A stretch of DNA of 64,000 nucleotides from Candidatus Nitrospira kreftii (lineage in GTDB: Bacteria > Nitrospirota > Nitrospiria > Nitrospirales > Nitrospiraceae), in the NCBI GenBank assembly GCA_014058405.1, contig CP047423.1:1240001-1304000 (forward strand). The letters run 5' to 3'. How positions within the stretch are numbered: position 1 is the stretch's first letter; the number at the start of each line of letters is the position of its first letter. A program made the translations under genes and the position numbers. The notes beneath the pieces are model-generated. The model had not been told where the DNA came from. It searched no databases and was given only the letters and a program-made list of their open reading frames with translations. Below are positions 34,171 through 43,783 of this stretch, piece after piece.

Positions 34171-34536
34171 TCAAGCGACAGCGAGTTCTTCTTCCACCGC
34201 TTCAAGTAGCTTATTGATGTCGAACGGCTTTTCAAATGCACGACGGGCGCCGAAGAGTTTCGCGACATCCAAGAAGTTCTGGTCGCCCTGCGCTCCGGTG
34301 ATCGCGATCACTTTGGCGTCGAGATATTCTCGGGTGAGCTGAAGGGTCGCTTCCAGGCCGTCTGTCTCCGGCATCAACAAATCCATAATGACGAGATCGA
34401 CCGGCTCCTGCTGATAAAGCGCGAGTCCTTTGCGCCCATCCTCTGCTTGGATCACACGGTGTCCAGCCTTCTCAAGGACCTCTTTGAGGAGCCCTCGGAT
34501 AGACGGTTCGTCATCAATGACTAAGATGGTTGCCAT
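34171..34536 (-). CDS. Single-domain response regulator (CheY-like)
   Basis: This 121-residue protein is a lone receiver domain: the acidic pair in LVIDDEPSIRG, phospho-acceptor in DLVIMDLLMPETDG, switch threonine in VIAITGAQG and the conserved lysine in FEKPFDI. It has no output domain, so it should act by binding a partner. No kinase is adjacent. Confidence 0.85.
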   Translation of the reverse strand: MATILVIDDEPSIRGLLKEVLEKAGHRVIQAEDGRKGLALYQQEPVDLVIMDLLMPETDGLEATLQLTREYLDAKVIAITGAQGDQNFLDVAKLFGARRAFEKPFDINKLLEAVEEELAVA

Positions 34537-34856
34537 AGCTATTCTAAGAATATTTGTTGATCATACCTAGGGAGCCTGACACTGTCTAGAAATAAAGGAT
34601 ATCTACTGTACCCGCAAACGATGAGTACATGATGGGGCCGATCAGCTCCGTCCATTCCTTTTCACAGCATGCCATTTCTGTCTCGTGTTCGATCCTCAGC
34701 GATCAAATTTACCTCCTCAATAGAATTCAACGTGTCACACCCAACGCCACAAGGGCAACGAATTTTGGGTTGACCGAGGTTCAGATTTTTGTTACAAGCG
34801 ACAGACTTGGATCACCCACCGTGGTGAAATTTCCACGCTCATGTTGGAGGGTTTCT
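34537..34856. other. Intergenic region before the DUF882 gene
   Basis: I see no gene here. It holds the divergent promoters of the receiver gene and the DUF882 gene, and the TGGAGG ribosome-binding site (34845-34850) of the latter. The frame of the DUF882 gene is open across much of it but without family-like content. Confidence 0.4.
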
Positions 34857-35429
34857 GTGGATAGTGCCGACCGGGCCAAATGGGCCTGGACTCGACGAAC
34901 ATTTCTTCAGGCGTCTTTCGTAGGGACGCTCTTGCTCAGTGGGCGGTTAGTTGGTCCACAACCGGTCCAGGCTCGTGAGCTGCCGGAGGGACGGATCACG
35001 CTAGTCAATGTGAGGACGGATGAGCGGTTGGAGGTGACCTATCGCGACGAGGCGGGTAGATATGATCTTGAAGCACTTGACGACGTGAATTACCTGATGC
35101 GCTGCCATTACTCCGGTGAGGTTGGGGCCATCGACGTGCGTGTGTTGGAGCACGTGAATTTGGTGCAGAAAAAACTCGGGAGTAAAAAAGATATCCATTT
35201 CATTTCGGGTTTCCGGTCTCCCGAGTACAATGCCATTCTCGTGCGGAAAGGTGGACACGCTGCCAGAAACAGCCTTCATATGCAGGGGCAGGCCATCGAT
35301 CTCTTAATTCCGGGTGTCCATCCCAAAAAACTTCGCCAGACGGCACTGGAACTGCGATTTGGCGGGGTTGGTTTTTATCAACGTTCAAGGTTCATCCATT
35401 TAGACTCCGGCCCCTTCCGGTTCTGGTAA
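34857..35429 (+). CDS. Tat-exported DUF882/YcbK-type peptidase
   Basis: This 190-residue protein belongs to the M15A-like DUF882 family of periplasmic zinc peptidases that act on peptidoglycan. A Tat signal (RRTFLQASFVGTLLLSGRLVG) is followed by the domain with the zinc ligands in HFISGFRSPEYN and ARNSLHMQGQAID and the late FIHLDSGPFRFW. The GTG at 34857 has GGAGG six bases before it, which fixes the start. Cell-wall remodelling is the likely role. Confidence 0.82.
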   Translation: MDSADRAKWAWTRRTFLQASFVGTLLLSGRLVGPQPVQARELPEGRITLVNVRTDERLEVTYRDEAGRYDLEALDDVNYLMRCHYSGEVGAIDVRVLEHVNLVQKKLGSKKDIHFISGFRSPEYNAILVRKGGHAARNSLHMQGQAIDLLIPGVHPKKLRQTALELRFGGVGFYQRSRFIHLDSGPFRFW

Positions 35430-35704
35430 TCAGCCTCTGCTGATCCAATCACATCATCAGTTCGCCCGACGTTATCATCTTCTGTTACAAGCTGACCTCG
35501 CGGTTCGACTGAACGGTCAGTTTGGTCCGTGTAGCATGGGTCCATCATGAACCCTCTCGATCAGGCAAAGAATGTGAAAGAGGTTTTTCGAGGAAGGGGA
35601 GCCCAGATAAGACGACTCTGATTGCATTGCGCCGATGGTCTCTGGATAATGCCGAAACAGCTCAGCGCATCATGCGCTCATGTAAGGAGTAAAAAGATCC
35701 ACTC

Positions 35705-37045
35705 ATGTCGACCGCGAGTCTAGCGCTTCTCATTTTCGGCGTTTGCTACTTGGTCATCATGACCGAGCGAATCCATAAGACCATCGTGGCGTTGAGCGGT
35801 GCCGCCTTAATGATCGCCTTCGGCGTGGTCTCGCAAGACGAGGCGTTTTATTCGCACGACTTCGGTGTGGACTACAATGTCGTGTTTCTGTTGATCGGGA
35901 TGATGGTCATCGTCAACATTATCAGAGAGACAGGCTTGTTCGAGGTCTTGGCGATTTGGGCTGCGAAACGGGCCAAGGCCAAGCCGTTCCGCTTGATGGT
36001 TTTGCTGGCGATCTTGACTGCCGTGTTGTCGGCCATGCTCGACAACGTCACCACGGTCTTGCTGATGGCGCCGGTGACGCTGTCCATCAGCAAACGCTTG
36101 GAACTGAACCCCATTTCGTTTCTTCTCTGCGAAGCGTTGTCGTCCAATATCGGTGGAACAGCGACGCTCGTCGGCGATCCGCCAAACATCATGATCGCCA
36201 GTAAAGCGGAGCTGGGGTACTTGGAGTTTTTGTCAGTCCTGGGGCCCATCGCGGTGCTGATCATGGCGGTGTTTCTTGGAGTGATGTGGGTGCTCTTCGG
36301 TCGAAAGATGTCGGTGGCTCCGCACCTTCGTGAAGCGGTCATGACGCTCAATCCGAGAGATGCGATTCGCGACCACGGATTACTGCGGCGCTGTCTGTGG
36401 GCGCTGGGGGGCGTCAATCTCGGGTTTGCGTTTCATTCTTTCGTCCACCTTGAGCCGGCGACGGTTGCGTTACTGGGGGCGAGCGCCTTCATGCTGCTGG
36501 GTCATGCGCGGGGACGATCGAATGAAACCGAAGAGATGAAATACTTGGCGGACGTCGAGTGGAAAACGATCTTCTTCTTCATCGGTCTCTTCATTTTGGT
36601 GGGAGGTCTCGTGAAGATCGGGGCGATTCGATATCTCGCAGAACGGCTCGTCAATATTACGGAAGGCAACATGGCCGGAGCGACGCTCGCCGTGCTGGTC
36701 GGTTCGGCCGTGCTGTCGGCGTTCGTGGACAACATCCCCTATGTGGCCGCCATGAATCCTCTTATCGTCGACCTGGCCCGCTCGCTTCACCCGGATGTTG
36801 CAGACTATACGGCGTTGGTCCATCAACCGGATATCATTCCCCTGTGGTGGGCGCTGGCCTTGGGAGCCTGTTTAGGTGGAAACGGCACGATCATCGGGGC
36901 CAGTGCGAACGTGGTGATCGTGGACATTGCGCGTCAGTCTGGGTATCACATTTCGTTTTGGCAGTTCTTCAGGTTGGGCTTTCCTGTCATGATCGGATCC
37001 GTCGCGATCAGTGCAGTCTATCTGTGGCTCCTGTTTCTTCGGTAA
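35705..37045 (+). CDS. NhaD/ArsB-type ion transporter
   Basis: This 446-residue membrane protein belongs to the ion transporter superfamily with ArsB, NhaD and the human P protein. About 11 hydrophobic helices are visible, with two family hallmarks in inverted-repeat positions: AMLDNVTTVLLMAPV with SSNIGGTATLVGDPPN, and FVDNIPYVAAMNP with GACLGGNGTIIGASANV. It probably exchanges sodium or another ion for protons; arsenite export is less likely because no ars genes are near. It starts at an ATG after AAGGAG. Confidence 0.82.
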   Translation: MSTASLALLIFGVCYLVIMTERIHKTIVALSGAALMIAFGVVSQDEAFYSHDFGVDYNVVFLLIGMMVIVNIIRETGLFEVLAIWAAKRAKAKPFRLMVLLAILTAVLSAMLDNVTTVLLMAPVTLSISKRLELNPISFLLCEALSSNIGGTATLVGDPPNIMIASKAELGYLEFLSVLGPIAVLIMAVFLGVMWVLFGRKMSVAPHLREAVMTLNPRDAIRDHGLLRRCLWALGGVNLGFAFHSFVHLEPATVALLGASAFMLLGHARGRSNETEEMKYLADVEWKTIFFFIGLFILVGGLVKIGAIRYLAERLVNITEGNMAGATLAVLVGSAVLSAFVDNIPYVAAMNPLIVDLARSLHPDVADYTALVHQPDIIPLWWALALGACLGGNGTIIGASANVVIVDIARQSGYHISFWQFFRLGFPVMIGSVAISAVYLWLLFLR

Positions 37046-37170
37046 GTCGAGCGTACTGAGAACCTGCCCCAACACCAGACTCTCGCCAGCAACCCTATCA
37101 AGTCTGTAATTTCCTTGGGCTGAGATGGTAATTGACCGTTCTGAATGGGATGGGGATTTGAGGCCGTTAA

Positions 37171-37319
37171 TGGTGGTGTGCCAAGATGTGTATTTCGGGG
37201 TGCGTCTCAGCCAACTTTCGCAGATCACAATGGATGTCGTCGGGATCGCAACACTCGGTCTCCAGTTGAATGGTGATATGTTTGATGCCGAAGTCCGTAG
37301 TAATCCGGTTCTGGATCAA
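37171..37319 (-). pseudogene. Duplicated 3' end of the cation-efflux gene
   Basis: These 149 bases match 38114-38262, the 3' end of the CDF gene, with about five differences. Read on the minus strand they still code for the CDF C-terminus (including FGIKHITIQLETECCDPDD and a final LAHHH), but there is no start and no upstream part. It is a remnant, and with the intact gene it brackets the mntA-hepT pair. Confidence 0.8.
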
Positions 37320-37336
37320 CCGGAGTAGCTCAAGCC

Positions 37337-37711
37337 TTATGCCTGGGTACTGCGTAGGTAAGCGTTCAGTGCCTGCAGTATTGGGAGATGCGCGGGAAGT
37401 CGGCGATACACATCTTTGGCGAGCGTTTCATCATAGGTATGGGCGGTGCGGTTCCGATCTTCGAGCATAGCTAACCACCCGGTTTCGTCGGTGATCCAGC
37501 TGTTCTTGTAAGCCATCTTGAGGCAGCTTTTCGGGGATTGGCATTCGAGGCCCTCTGCCCGTGCCCGTTCCTGAATCACCTTCCAGGCCAACTCAAAGCA
37601 AAACTCAAATCGCTGGATGGAGGCGTCTCGGGTGAGATCGGTTGCGGGAGCGCTGAGGGCTTCGCTGAACCGTGTAATGGCTGTGGTGAAGCTGTCGAGT
37701 CTTGTGCTCAT
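37337..37711 (-). CDS. hepT: HepT-type toxin RNase
   Basis: This 124-residue helical HEPN protein is the toxin of a type VII toxin-antitoxin pair. The RNase/modification motif R-x4-H-x-Y is present as RNRTAHTY (R86, H91, Y93); the tyrosine is the residue AMPylated by MntA in studied systems. The start overlaps the mntA stop by four bases. Active toxin would cleave RNA and stop growth. Confidence 0.83.
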   Translation of the reverse strand: MSTRLDSFTTAITRFSEALSAPATDLTRDASIQRFEFCFELAWKVIQERARAEGLECQSPKSCLKMAYKNSWITDETGWLAMLEDRNRTAHTYDETLAKDVYRRLPAHLPILQALNAYLRSTQA

Positions 37712-38016
37712 AAGCGAATTCCATGACGAAGAATTTCTTGTTGGAACCGCTCGCCGACGGTATGGAGATCAATGAGGTCGATTTCATGCAGCGTCGCCAT
37801 ACTCTCTATTCCAGCCCGGAGTTCGGCGAAGCGCTCAGGAAGGAATGCAGTGGGACCAGAAACAGCGATATCAATATCGGCGTATGGGTGAGCCGTACCT
37901 TTTGGCCACGACCCGAACCAGATGACCTCAACATCAGCACCCAGCATGGCTCGAACAAGCTTCGCGACTTCTTGTGCAATCTGTCGAGGTCGAGCGAGAA
38001 GCTCTTGAGAAATCAT
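37708..38016 (-). CDS. mntA: MntA-type antitoxin nucleotidyltransferase
   Basis: This 102-residue minimal nucleotidyltransferase has the GS-x10-D-x-D site (GSWPKG at 35-40 and ADIDIAV with D47 and D49). MntA proteins transfer AMP to the tyrosine of HepT and so silence it. The gene comes first, overlaps hepT, and both lie between two copies of the CDF gene end, which suggests the module arrived as a unit. Confidence 0.83.
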   Translation of the reverse strand: MISQELLARPRQIAQEVAKLVRAMLGADVEVIWFGSWPKGTAHPYADIDIAVSGPTAFLPERFAELRAGIESMATLHEIDLIDLHTVGERFQQEILRHGIRL

Positions 38017-38109
38017 AGGGTCAGTGTATCGGTTCTGGCGATGATGTCAACTGGGTTTGCCGGCAAGCTGATTGAAAACAGGAAGCGATGTCCAGAAGGA
38101 GTCCGACGG

Positions 38110-39048
38110 TCAGTGGTGGTGTGCCAAGGTATGTGCTTCGGGGTGCGTCTCAGCCAACTTTCGCAGATCACAATGGATGTCGTCGGGATCGCAACACTCG
38201 GTCTCCAGTTGAATGGTGATATGTTTGATGCCGAAGTCCGTAGTGATCCGGTTCTGGATCAGTTGCAGCAACTCGAGAGGGGTGCAATGGCGTTCGATCA
38301 TGACATGGCTGGTCAGCATGATAAGGCGAGGCTCGACTGCCCAGATGTGAAGATCATGCACGTTTTTAACGCCAGGAATTGATTCGATGGTCGCAGCGAC
38401 GTGAGGGACACTGATGCCCGGTGGAGTCGATTCCAATAGGACCTCCATTGACTCTTTAAAGATCGGCCAGGCTCCTCGGAGAATGACCCCGACGATCAGT
38501 AAGCTGATGAGTGGATCGAGGACGGTCCATCCTGTGAGAAGAATCGCTCCGCCGCTGACGATGACGCCGAGCGACACCCAGGCATCTCCCAACATGTGCC
38601 AGAACGCGCTTCTGATGTTCAAATCGTCTTTGGCACCATGTTGGAGTAGCAAAGCGATCCCAAGATTTGCCACGAAACTGACCGCTGCCACGGCCATGAC
38701 CCACCAACCATCGACCGGGACTGGGGCCAGCAGACGCTGGACGCCGACAATCGCGATGCCGAGCGCAGTCAACAGCAGAATGAAACTGTTCAGAAACGCG
38801 GCAAGGATTCCGGCGCGATGGTAGCCGAAGGTTCGAGTCTCCGAAGCTGGACGCGCCGTAAGGAGATGAGCATAGAGGGCGAGGAAAAGCGAGCCCTGAT
38901 CGACGAGGTTGTGGCTTGCGTCGCTCATCAGGCCGATACTATTGAGAACCCAACCTCCGACGAACTCCGCTGCGATGACGACCGCATTGATAGCGAGGGC
39001 GAGTTGGAGCCGCGATCGAAGGTGTGCATACGAAGCCAGTGCTGTCAT
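38110..39048 (-). CDS. Cation diffusion facilitator efflux protein
   Basis: This 312-residue CDF/ZitB-type transporter exports zinc or similar metal ions by proton exchange. Six helices are visible, with SDASHNLVDQGSLF (helix II metal site, normally HD or DD) and RTFGYHRAGILAAF. A soluble C-terminal metallochaperone-like domain holds HDLHIWAVEPRLIMLTSHV and a His-rich end (THPEAHTLAHHH). Metal choice cannot be told. Its last 150 bases are repeated at 37171-37319. Confidence 0.88.
   Translation of the reverse strand: MTALASYAHLRSRLQLALAINAVVIAAEFVGGWVLNSIGLMSDASHNLVDQGSLFLALYAHLLTARPASETRTFGYHRAGILAAFLNSFILLLTALGIAIVGVQRLLAPVPVDGWWVMAVAAVSFVANLGIALLLQHGAKDDLNIRSAFWHMLGDAWVSLGVIVSGGAILLTGWTVLDPLISLLIVGVILRGAWPIFKESMEVLLESTPPGISVPHVAATIESIPGVKNVHDLHIWAVEPRLIMLTSHVMIERHCTPLELLQLIQNRITTDFGIKHITIQLETECCDPDDIHCDLRKLAETHPEAHTLAHHH
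38114..38262. repeat. Direct repeat matching 37171-37319
   Basis: This is the intact-gene copy of a 149-base direct repeat; the two copies lie 943 bases apart and bracket hepT and mntA. Four of the five differences are in the first 30 bases of the repeat, at the gene end. Confidence 0.85.
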
Positions 39049-39108
39049 ATCTTACAGTTTCGCATGAGCGATGCAATGCAGCAAGCCATGACGACGGTTT
39101 AGGGGAAG

Positions 39109-39978
39109 TTAGTCTAGCAACCGACCGGCGGATGGCTTAAGAGGGAGCCGCTCACTTAACACCGGGTAATTGACCTGACTGAGCCCTGAGTTGCCGGTTG
39201 AGAGGTCCGCCGCAATGACACGCAGTGTGATTCCATCGGGAACGTCCTTTGATGGCGGTACAAAAAATGGTGCTTCAAAGCTACGACTTCCTTCATCGTA
39301 GAACATTTGAAGCCGTTCGATGACACGGTCGCCGATCAAGAGCTCTCCATAGATACGGATCTTCCGTGAGTCCCAGTCTCCATGGGGACGGACCAAAGAG
39401 CCTGATAAGGTTCTGACTGAAGCCCGAAGCTTCACGTCATCCTTAGCGATCAATGGTTCGCGTGGCTGTGGTTGCTCGATGTGGATCAAGTAGCCATAAA
39501 GGTGCAGCACGATGCCATCGTTCGTGAGGTCCTGACCTGGTATCAATAAGAGAGTTTGACTGGTGCGCTGTAACGCAGTGGGGTAAGCCAGCGGTCCCTC
39601 AGCCGATATTTCTACCAACGTCGGTCTCTGCAGCTGCAAGGTGGTGGTGAAGGCGGCGGACGGACGAGAACTGTAGATCGGCTCTTCCATCATGTGAGGT
39701 GTGCGCATGATCTGATTCTGATCACCGGCTTCACCCTGTTGCAGACCGGTCGCCAAGATCGACCCAGTTGCCATGTCGGTGATGGTGACGCGCGCTCCGC
39801 CGACCTCTCGGCCCAACACCATGGCTCCCTGTGCCACAACGCGGACAAGCACCGTTGTCGGTTGTGGACCGTTGAGCGAAGAATCAGGAAGGGCTTGGCT
39901 TGTAGCGGGAATGGGAAGGCAGGGAAGGAATATGAACGTGAGGATCAAGCCGAACGAAGCGAAAGCCAACCGCGTCAT
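39109..39978 (-). CDS. Exported protein of unknown function
   Basis: This 289-residue protein has a signal peptide (LAFASFGLILTFIFLPCLPIPATS) and a beta-rich mature part with a carboxypeptidase-regulatory-like start (VLVRVVAQGAMVLGREVGGARVTITD). It is likely periplasmic or outer-membrane exposed. The start overlaps the metG stop (ATGA), so it is translated after metG, but there is no functional link that I know. Confidence 0.6.
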   Translation of the reverse strand: MTRLAFASFGLILTFIFLPCLPIPATSQALPDSSLNGPQPTTVLVRVVAQGAMVLGREVGGARVTITDMATGSILATGLQQGEAGDQNQIMRTPHMMEEPIYSSRPSAAFTTTLQLQRPTLVEISAEGPLAYPTALQRTSQTLLLIPGQDLTNDGIVLHLYGYLIHIEQPQPREPLIAKDDVKLRASVRTLSGSLVRPHGDWDSRKIRIYGELLIGDRVIERLQMFYDEGSRSFEAPFFVPPSKDVPDGITLRVIAADLSTGNSGLSQVNYPVLSERLPLKPSAGRLLD

Positions 39979-42038
39979 TTGACTTTGGTGCCAGGGTCCA
40001 CTTCTTCCAGAACGGTGAGCAACCCGCGCACGTCGGCATCACCTGCTGCGAGAACCATCCCCTGCGATTCAATACCCATGAGCTTAGCCGGTTTCAAGTT
40101 GGCGACGATCACAATGGTTTTTCCGACCAGCGCGTCTGGTTCGTATTTCTTGCCGATGCCCGCCACGATCTGACGCTGTTCGGTGCCGAGGGAGACTTGT
40201 AACTTGATCAGCTTCTCCGACTTCGGCACCCGTTCAGCGGAGAGCACCTTCGCGGTCTTGAGCTGGATCTTCATGAATTCGTCGATGGTGATCTGCGGTA
40301 CAGCCGGCGGTGCTGGGGCGGGGGTGGATATAGGTGCTGCAAGTGTTGGCTGTGAAGGGACAGATGATTCGGCCACTGGTTTAGCTCCTTCTCCTGATAA
40401 ATCTAGCTTCTTTACAGTAGACTTTTCTTTTATACCGATACCGATGGCATCAGATGTGGCGACTTCAACACGGGGGAAAAGTGCGCCTGCTTTTCGGATC
40501 TTTGCTCCGCTTTGCACTTTACCCCATTTGACTTTCTCCTTCAGAAGCGTCGAATCGAAATCGACAGGGATCCCCAGCTGCTCGACAATACTTTTTGCTG
40601 TGTGTGGCATCACGGGGTACATGTAGAGACTTAAGATGCGCAAGCATTCCGCGGCTGTGTACAGAACGGCACTGAGTTCCTCTCGTTTGCTCTGGTCTTT
40701 GGCAAGGTTCCAGGGTTTGTGCTGATCAATGAAGGTATCGACATCGGAAACTCGGCTGGTGATATGGAGGAGCAAATTATTAAACTCAAAACCTTGAAAG
40801 AAGTAATCAAGCTGATCTCCTAGGGCAAGGAGCGAGTTCTTTGCATGAACAAGAAGAGGATACTTTTTCTCGGCTACCTCACCGGTAAGATATTCTGTTG
40901 GAACGTTTGGAAGTGTGCCTCCGTAGCTGCGCTCGATCATGGTCAGTGTGCGACTCAAAAGATTGCCTATACCATTGGCTAGGTCGCTATTGATTCGTCG
41001 TGCCATTCCGCGCTCTGAGAAATCTCCATCCTGTCCAAACGGCACTTCGCGCAATAAAAAATAGCGAAAGGCATCCGCCCCGAATTGCTCAACCATCTTG
41101 TTCGGATCCACGACGTTGGCGCGACTCTTCGACATCTTCTCACCGTCCACCGTCCACCAGCCATGGGCAAAAATCGTATCCGGTAGCGGAAGATTCAACG
41201 CCATCAGCATCGTGGACCAGTACACAGCGTGGGTCGTGAGGATATCCTTGCCGACAAGATGGACAGTGGCAGGCCAGAAGCGTTCGCCGACCGGATTTTC
41301 TCGTGGGAGATACTCCAAAGCCGACATGTAATTGACCAGGGCGTCAAACCAGACGTAGGTGACGTAGGCCTTATCGAACGGTAGTTCGATGCCCCAGGAG
41401 AGGCGTGACTTCGGCCTCGAAATCGAGAGATCGCCAAGTTTCTGAGTTTGCAAGAACCCCAGGACTTCATTCCGTCTCGAATCCGGCCTGATGAAGCTTG
41501 AGTGCGTCCTGATGTGATCGAGCAATTGTTCCTGGTATTGACCCATCCTGAAGAAGTAATTGTGTTCGCTGAGCTGCTCGACGGGGCGCTTACAGTCTGG
41601 ACAGAGTCCAGCCTCCACGTCTTTTTCAGTCCAAAATCGTTCATCAAAGGTGCAATACCATCCGGTGTATGAATCTTTGTAAATCAGGTTCTTGTCGTAC
41701 AGCTGTTGAAGGTATCGTTGGACGATGGATTTGTGCTGCGGATCGGTCGTCCTAATGAAAGCATTGTTTGAGATGCTCAGTTTCTTCCAGAGCGTCTCAA
41801 ACTGCGGTGCGAGTTTGTCGCAGTGGGCTTGTGGGTCGATTCCAGCTTTGGTCGCGGCTTGCTGAACTTTCTGCCCATGCTCATCGAGACCGGTGAGGAA
41901 AAACACTTCGTGCCCGCGTAGCCGCCAATAGCGCGCCAGCACGTCGGCCGCGACGGTGGTGTAGGCGTGACCGATATGTGGAACGTCGTTGACGTAGTAG
42001 ATCGGGGTGGTGATGTAAAAGGTGGGATCCTTCGCCAT
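39975..42038 (-). CDS. metG: Methionyl-tRNA synthetase
   Basis: This 687-residue class I enzyme charges tRNA-Met. Residues 21-24 are HIGH (in VPHIGHAYTTVA), a zinc knuckle includes CPDCKRPV, and the KMSKS loop is GEKMSKSRAN. The catalytic and anticodon-binding parts are followed by a Pro/Ala-rich linker and a C-terminal EMAP-II-like tRNA-binding domain (TAKVLSAERVPKSEKLIKLQV and GIESQGMVLAA). It is the full dimeric form. It heads the pair with the exported protein and lies downstream of holB and tmk. Confidence 0.95.
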   Translation of the reverse strand: MAKDPTFYITTPIYYVNDVPHIGHAYTTVAADVLARYWRLRGHEVFFLTGLDEHGQKVQQAATKAGIDPQAHCDKLAPQFETLWKKLSISNNAFIRTTDPQHKSIVQRYLQQLYDKNLIYKDSYTGWYCTFDERFWTEKDVEAGLCPDCKRPVEQLSEHNYFFRMGQYQEQLLDHIRTHSSFIRPDSRRNEVLGFLQTQKLGDLSISRPKSRLSWGIELPFDKAYVTYVWFDALVNYMSALEYLPRENPVGERFWPATVHLVGKDILTTHAVYWSTMLMALNLPLPDTIFAHGWWTVDGEKMSKSRANVVDPNKMVEQFGADAFRYFLLREVPFGQDGDFSERGMARRINSDLANGIGNLLSRTLTMIERSYGGTLPNVPTEYLTGEVAEKKYPLLVHAKNSLLALGDQLDYFFQGFEFNNLLLHITSRVSDVDTFIDQHKPWNLAKDQSKREELSAVLYTAAECLRILSLYMYPVMPHTAKSIVEQLGIPVDFDSTLLKEKVKWGKVQSGAKIRKAGALFPRVEVATSDAIGIGIKEKSTVKKLDLSGEGAKPVAESSVPSQPTLAAPISTPAPAPPAVPQITIDEFMKIQLKTAKVLSAERVPKSEKLIKLQVSLGTEQRQIVAGIGKKYEPDALVGKTIVIVANLKPAKLMGIESQGMVLAAGDADVRGLLTVLEEVDPGTKVK

Positions 42039-42074
42039 AACGAAGGCAAGATATCAGGTTGGCAGCATCTATTT

Positions 42075-43103
42075 CTAGGCAGAGACCTTGTTTGAGGCTA
42101 GCCCGAGTGCTTCGCGCAGGCGAAGCAAGGTCGTTTCCAGTGCCATCTGCATGTTGAGGTGCCGCGCAGCTTGCTGTTGGATACGTTCGATGTCATTCAA
42201 AAGAGTCAAGAGGAGGTCGACGTCCGCTCGCTTGGCATATTGCCGCAAATCGGTGAGTTGGTCGAGGTGAAGAATCTGATCCTGGTCTCCGCCCACGATG
42301 AGGATGACAAGATCACGAATCCATCGTGTCAGCCAGTTGAGAGTCTCTTCTCCTCGGTCTGATTTCGCCAACGTTTCGGCTGCGGCAAGGATGGCGGTGC
42401 TGGATGTCAACGATTGCGGTTTCACCAATGCGAGGCATTCTTTTTGTCGTGCTTGAACTTCAGCAACATTTGTCTCGAGCGCTTCTCCGATTCGGCCATC
42501 AGCGAGGACTGCAAGAAAATGGGCATCAAGAGGCGGGAGCTCACGTTTGAGTATCACCGCGGCTTCGACTTGTGTGCGGGCCGGCGTGGTGAACCGGAGC
42601 GCTTGGCACCGTGATCGGATAGTGATCGGAAGCGCATGAGGTCGGCTCGTGACAAGGATAAAAAGCCCATGACCGGGAGGTTCTTCCAAGGTCTTGAGGA
42701 GCGCGTTAGCCGCACCGATCGTCAGTCGATCGGCCTCGTCGATGAGGCAGATCTTCCGTTCGCCGAGGAGTGGTCGATACACGAATTGCTGTTCGATCTC
42801 TCGGACTTGGTCAATCTTGATTTGAGGCGTCGCTGATTCTGGATCGGGTTCGATCACGAAACAGTCCGGATGGGTTCGTGCAACTATTTGCAAGCAAGAC
42901 CGACAGCGACCACAGCTGTCGAAATTATCTGTGTGAGAAGGCTGTTCGCAGTTCAAAGCCTGAATCAGTCGCACCGCGGTCATCCACTTTCCGATCCGGG
43001 CTTCACCGTGAAAGAGGTAGGCGTGGGCCAGGCGCCCATTGCGTACACTGGCCTGGAGCAGCGAGATGGGTTGTTCGTGGCCTGTGATTTCGGCGAAGGG
43101 CAT
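42075..43103 (-). CDS. holB: DNA polymerase III delta' subunit
   Basis: This 342-residue AAA clamp-loader subunit helps load the sliding clamp. It has the P-loop-like GEARIGKWM, a zinc-binding group CGRCRSC plus upstream and downstream cysteines, and the sensor region LKTLEEPPGHGLFILVTSRP. The ATG at 43103 gives the usual start MPFAEITGHEQPI; TTAGGA lies before it and the tmk stop is five bases away, so tmk and holB are one unit, as in many bacteria. Confidence 0.88.
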   Translation of the reverse strand: MPFAEITGHEQPISLLQASVRNGRLAHAYLFHGEARIGKWMTAVRLIQALNCEQPSHTDNFDSCGRCRSCLQIVARTHPDCFVIEPDPESATPQIKIDQVREIEQQFVYRPLLGERKICLIDEADRLTIGAANALLKTLEEPPGHGLFILVTSRPHALPITIRSRCQALRFTTPARTQVEAAVILKRELPPLDAHFLAVLADGRIGEALETNVAEVQARQKECLALVKPQSLTSSTAILAAAETLAKSDRGEETLNWLTRWIRDLVILIVGGDQDQILHLDQLTDLRQYAKRADVDLLLTLLNDIERIQQQAARHLNMQMALETTLLRLREALGLASNKVSA

Positions 43104-43108
43104 GGATC

Positions 43109-43783
43109 CTAACGGCGATGTGGTTTTGGGGAACGGTAGGCTTTGAGCCAGTTGGTAATGCAATATCTGACTTCGCGTTCGACAGATTCAGGCGATGAAG
43201 ACGCGTCAATTACCATAATGCGCCGCGGCTCTTTCTTTGCTAACGCATGAAATCCTGCCCGCACGTTCTTGTGGAACCGTTCGGCCTCTCGATCCAATCG
43301 ATTTTGCGTGGTGCCCTGGCCTCGCCTTCTCTGCAGTCCTACGGGAACAGGAACGTCGAAGACCAAGGTGAGATGGGGGACGAGTTTCCCGGTTGCCCAA
43401 TCATTCATCATGCGCAGTGTCCGAAGGTCCAGCCCACGCCCATACCCCTGATACGCCATGGTCGAGTCGGAGAATCGATCGCAAATGACGGTCTTTCCCT
43501 GCGCGAGGGCCGGCTTGATGACATGCTCGACATGCTGGCGCCGTGCCGCCAGAATGAGCAGGGCTTCTGTTTTCGGAGCGACGGTTTCCTTGGAATGGTT
43601 AAGGAGGAGAGTCCGAATTCGTTCAGCGAGCAGCGTTCCTCCGGGTTCGCGGGTGCGTAGCACACTCAGACCTTGAGCGGTAAGATATGCGCAGAGTCTG
43701 CGAGCCTGCGTGGTTTTCCCGCTTCCCTCACCGCCTTCCAGCGTAATGAAGATGCCCGGTGATTGTCGGGAGGCACTCGACAC
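43109..43783 (-). CDS. tmk: Thymidylate kinase
   Basis: This protein of 224 residues makes dTDP from dTMP. The P-loop is LEGGEGSGKTTQ, followed by the DR motif VICDRFSDS and a LID-type region with QRRRGQGTTQNRLDREAE. I prefer the GTG at 43783, with GAGG seven bases before it; a further upstream TTG would add nine residues. It leads the tmk-holB-metG block. Confidence 0.92.
   Translation of the reverse strand: MSSASRQSPGIFITLEGGEGSGKTTQARRLCAYLTAQGLSVLRTREPGGTLLAERIRTLLLNHSKETVAPKTEALLILAARRQHVEHVIKPALAQGKTVICDRFSDSTMAYQGYGRGLDLRTLRMMNDWATGKLVPHLTLVFDVPVPVGLQRRRGQGTTQNRLDREAERFHKNVRAGFHALAKKEPRRIMVIDASSSPESVEREVRYCITNWLKAYRSPKPHRR

Noticed and set aside
36872-37228. 118-codon minus-strand frame across the end of the transporter gene
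   Set aside because: It is antisense to the transporter and runs into the CDF remnant in a different frame from the CDF protein.
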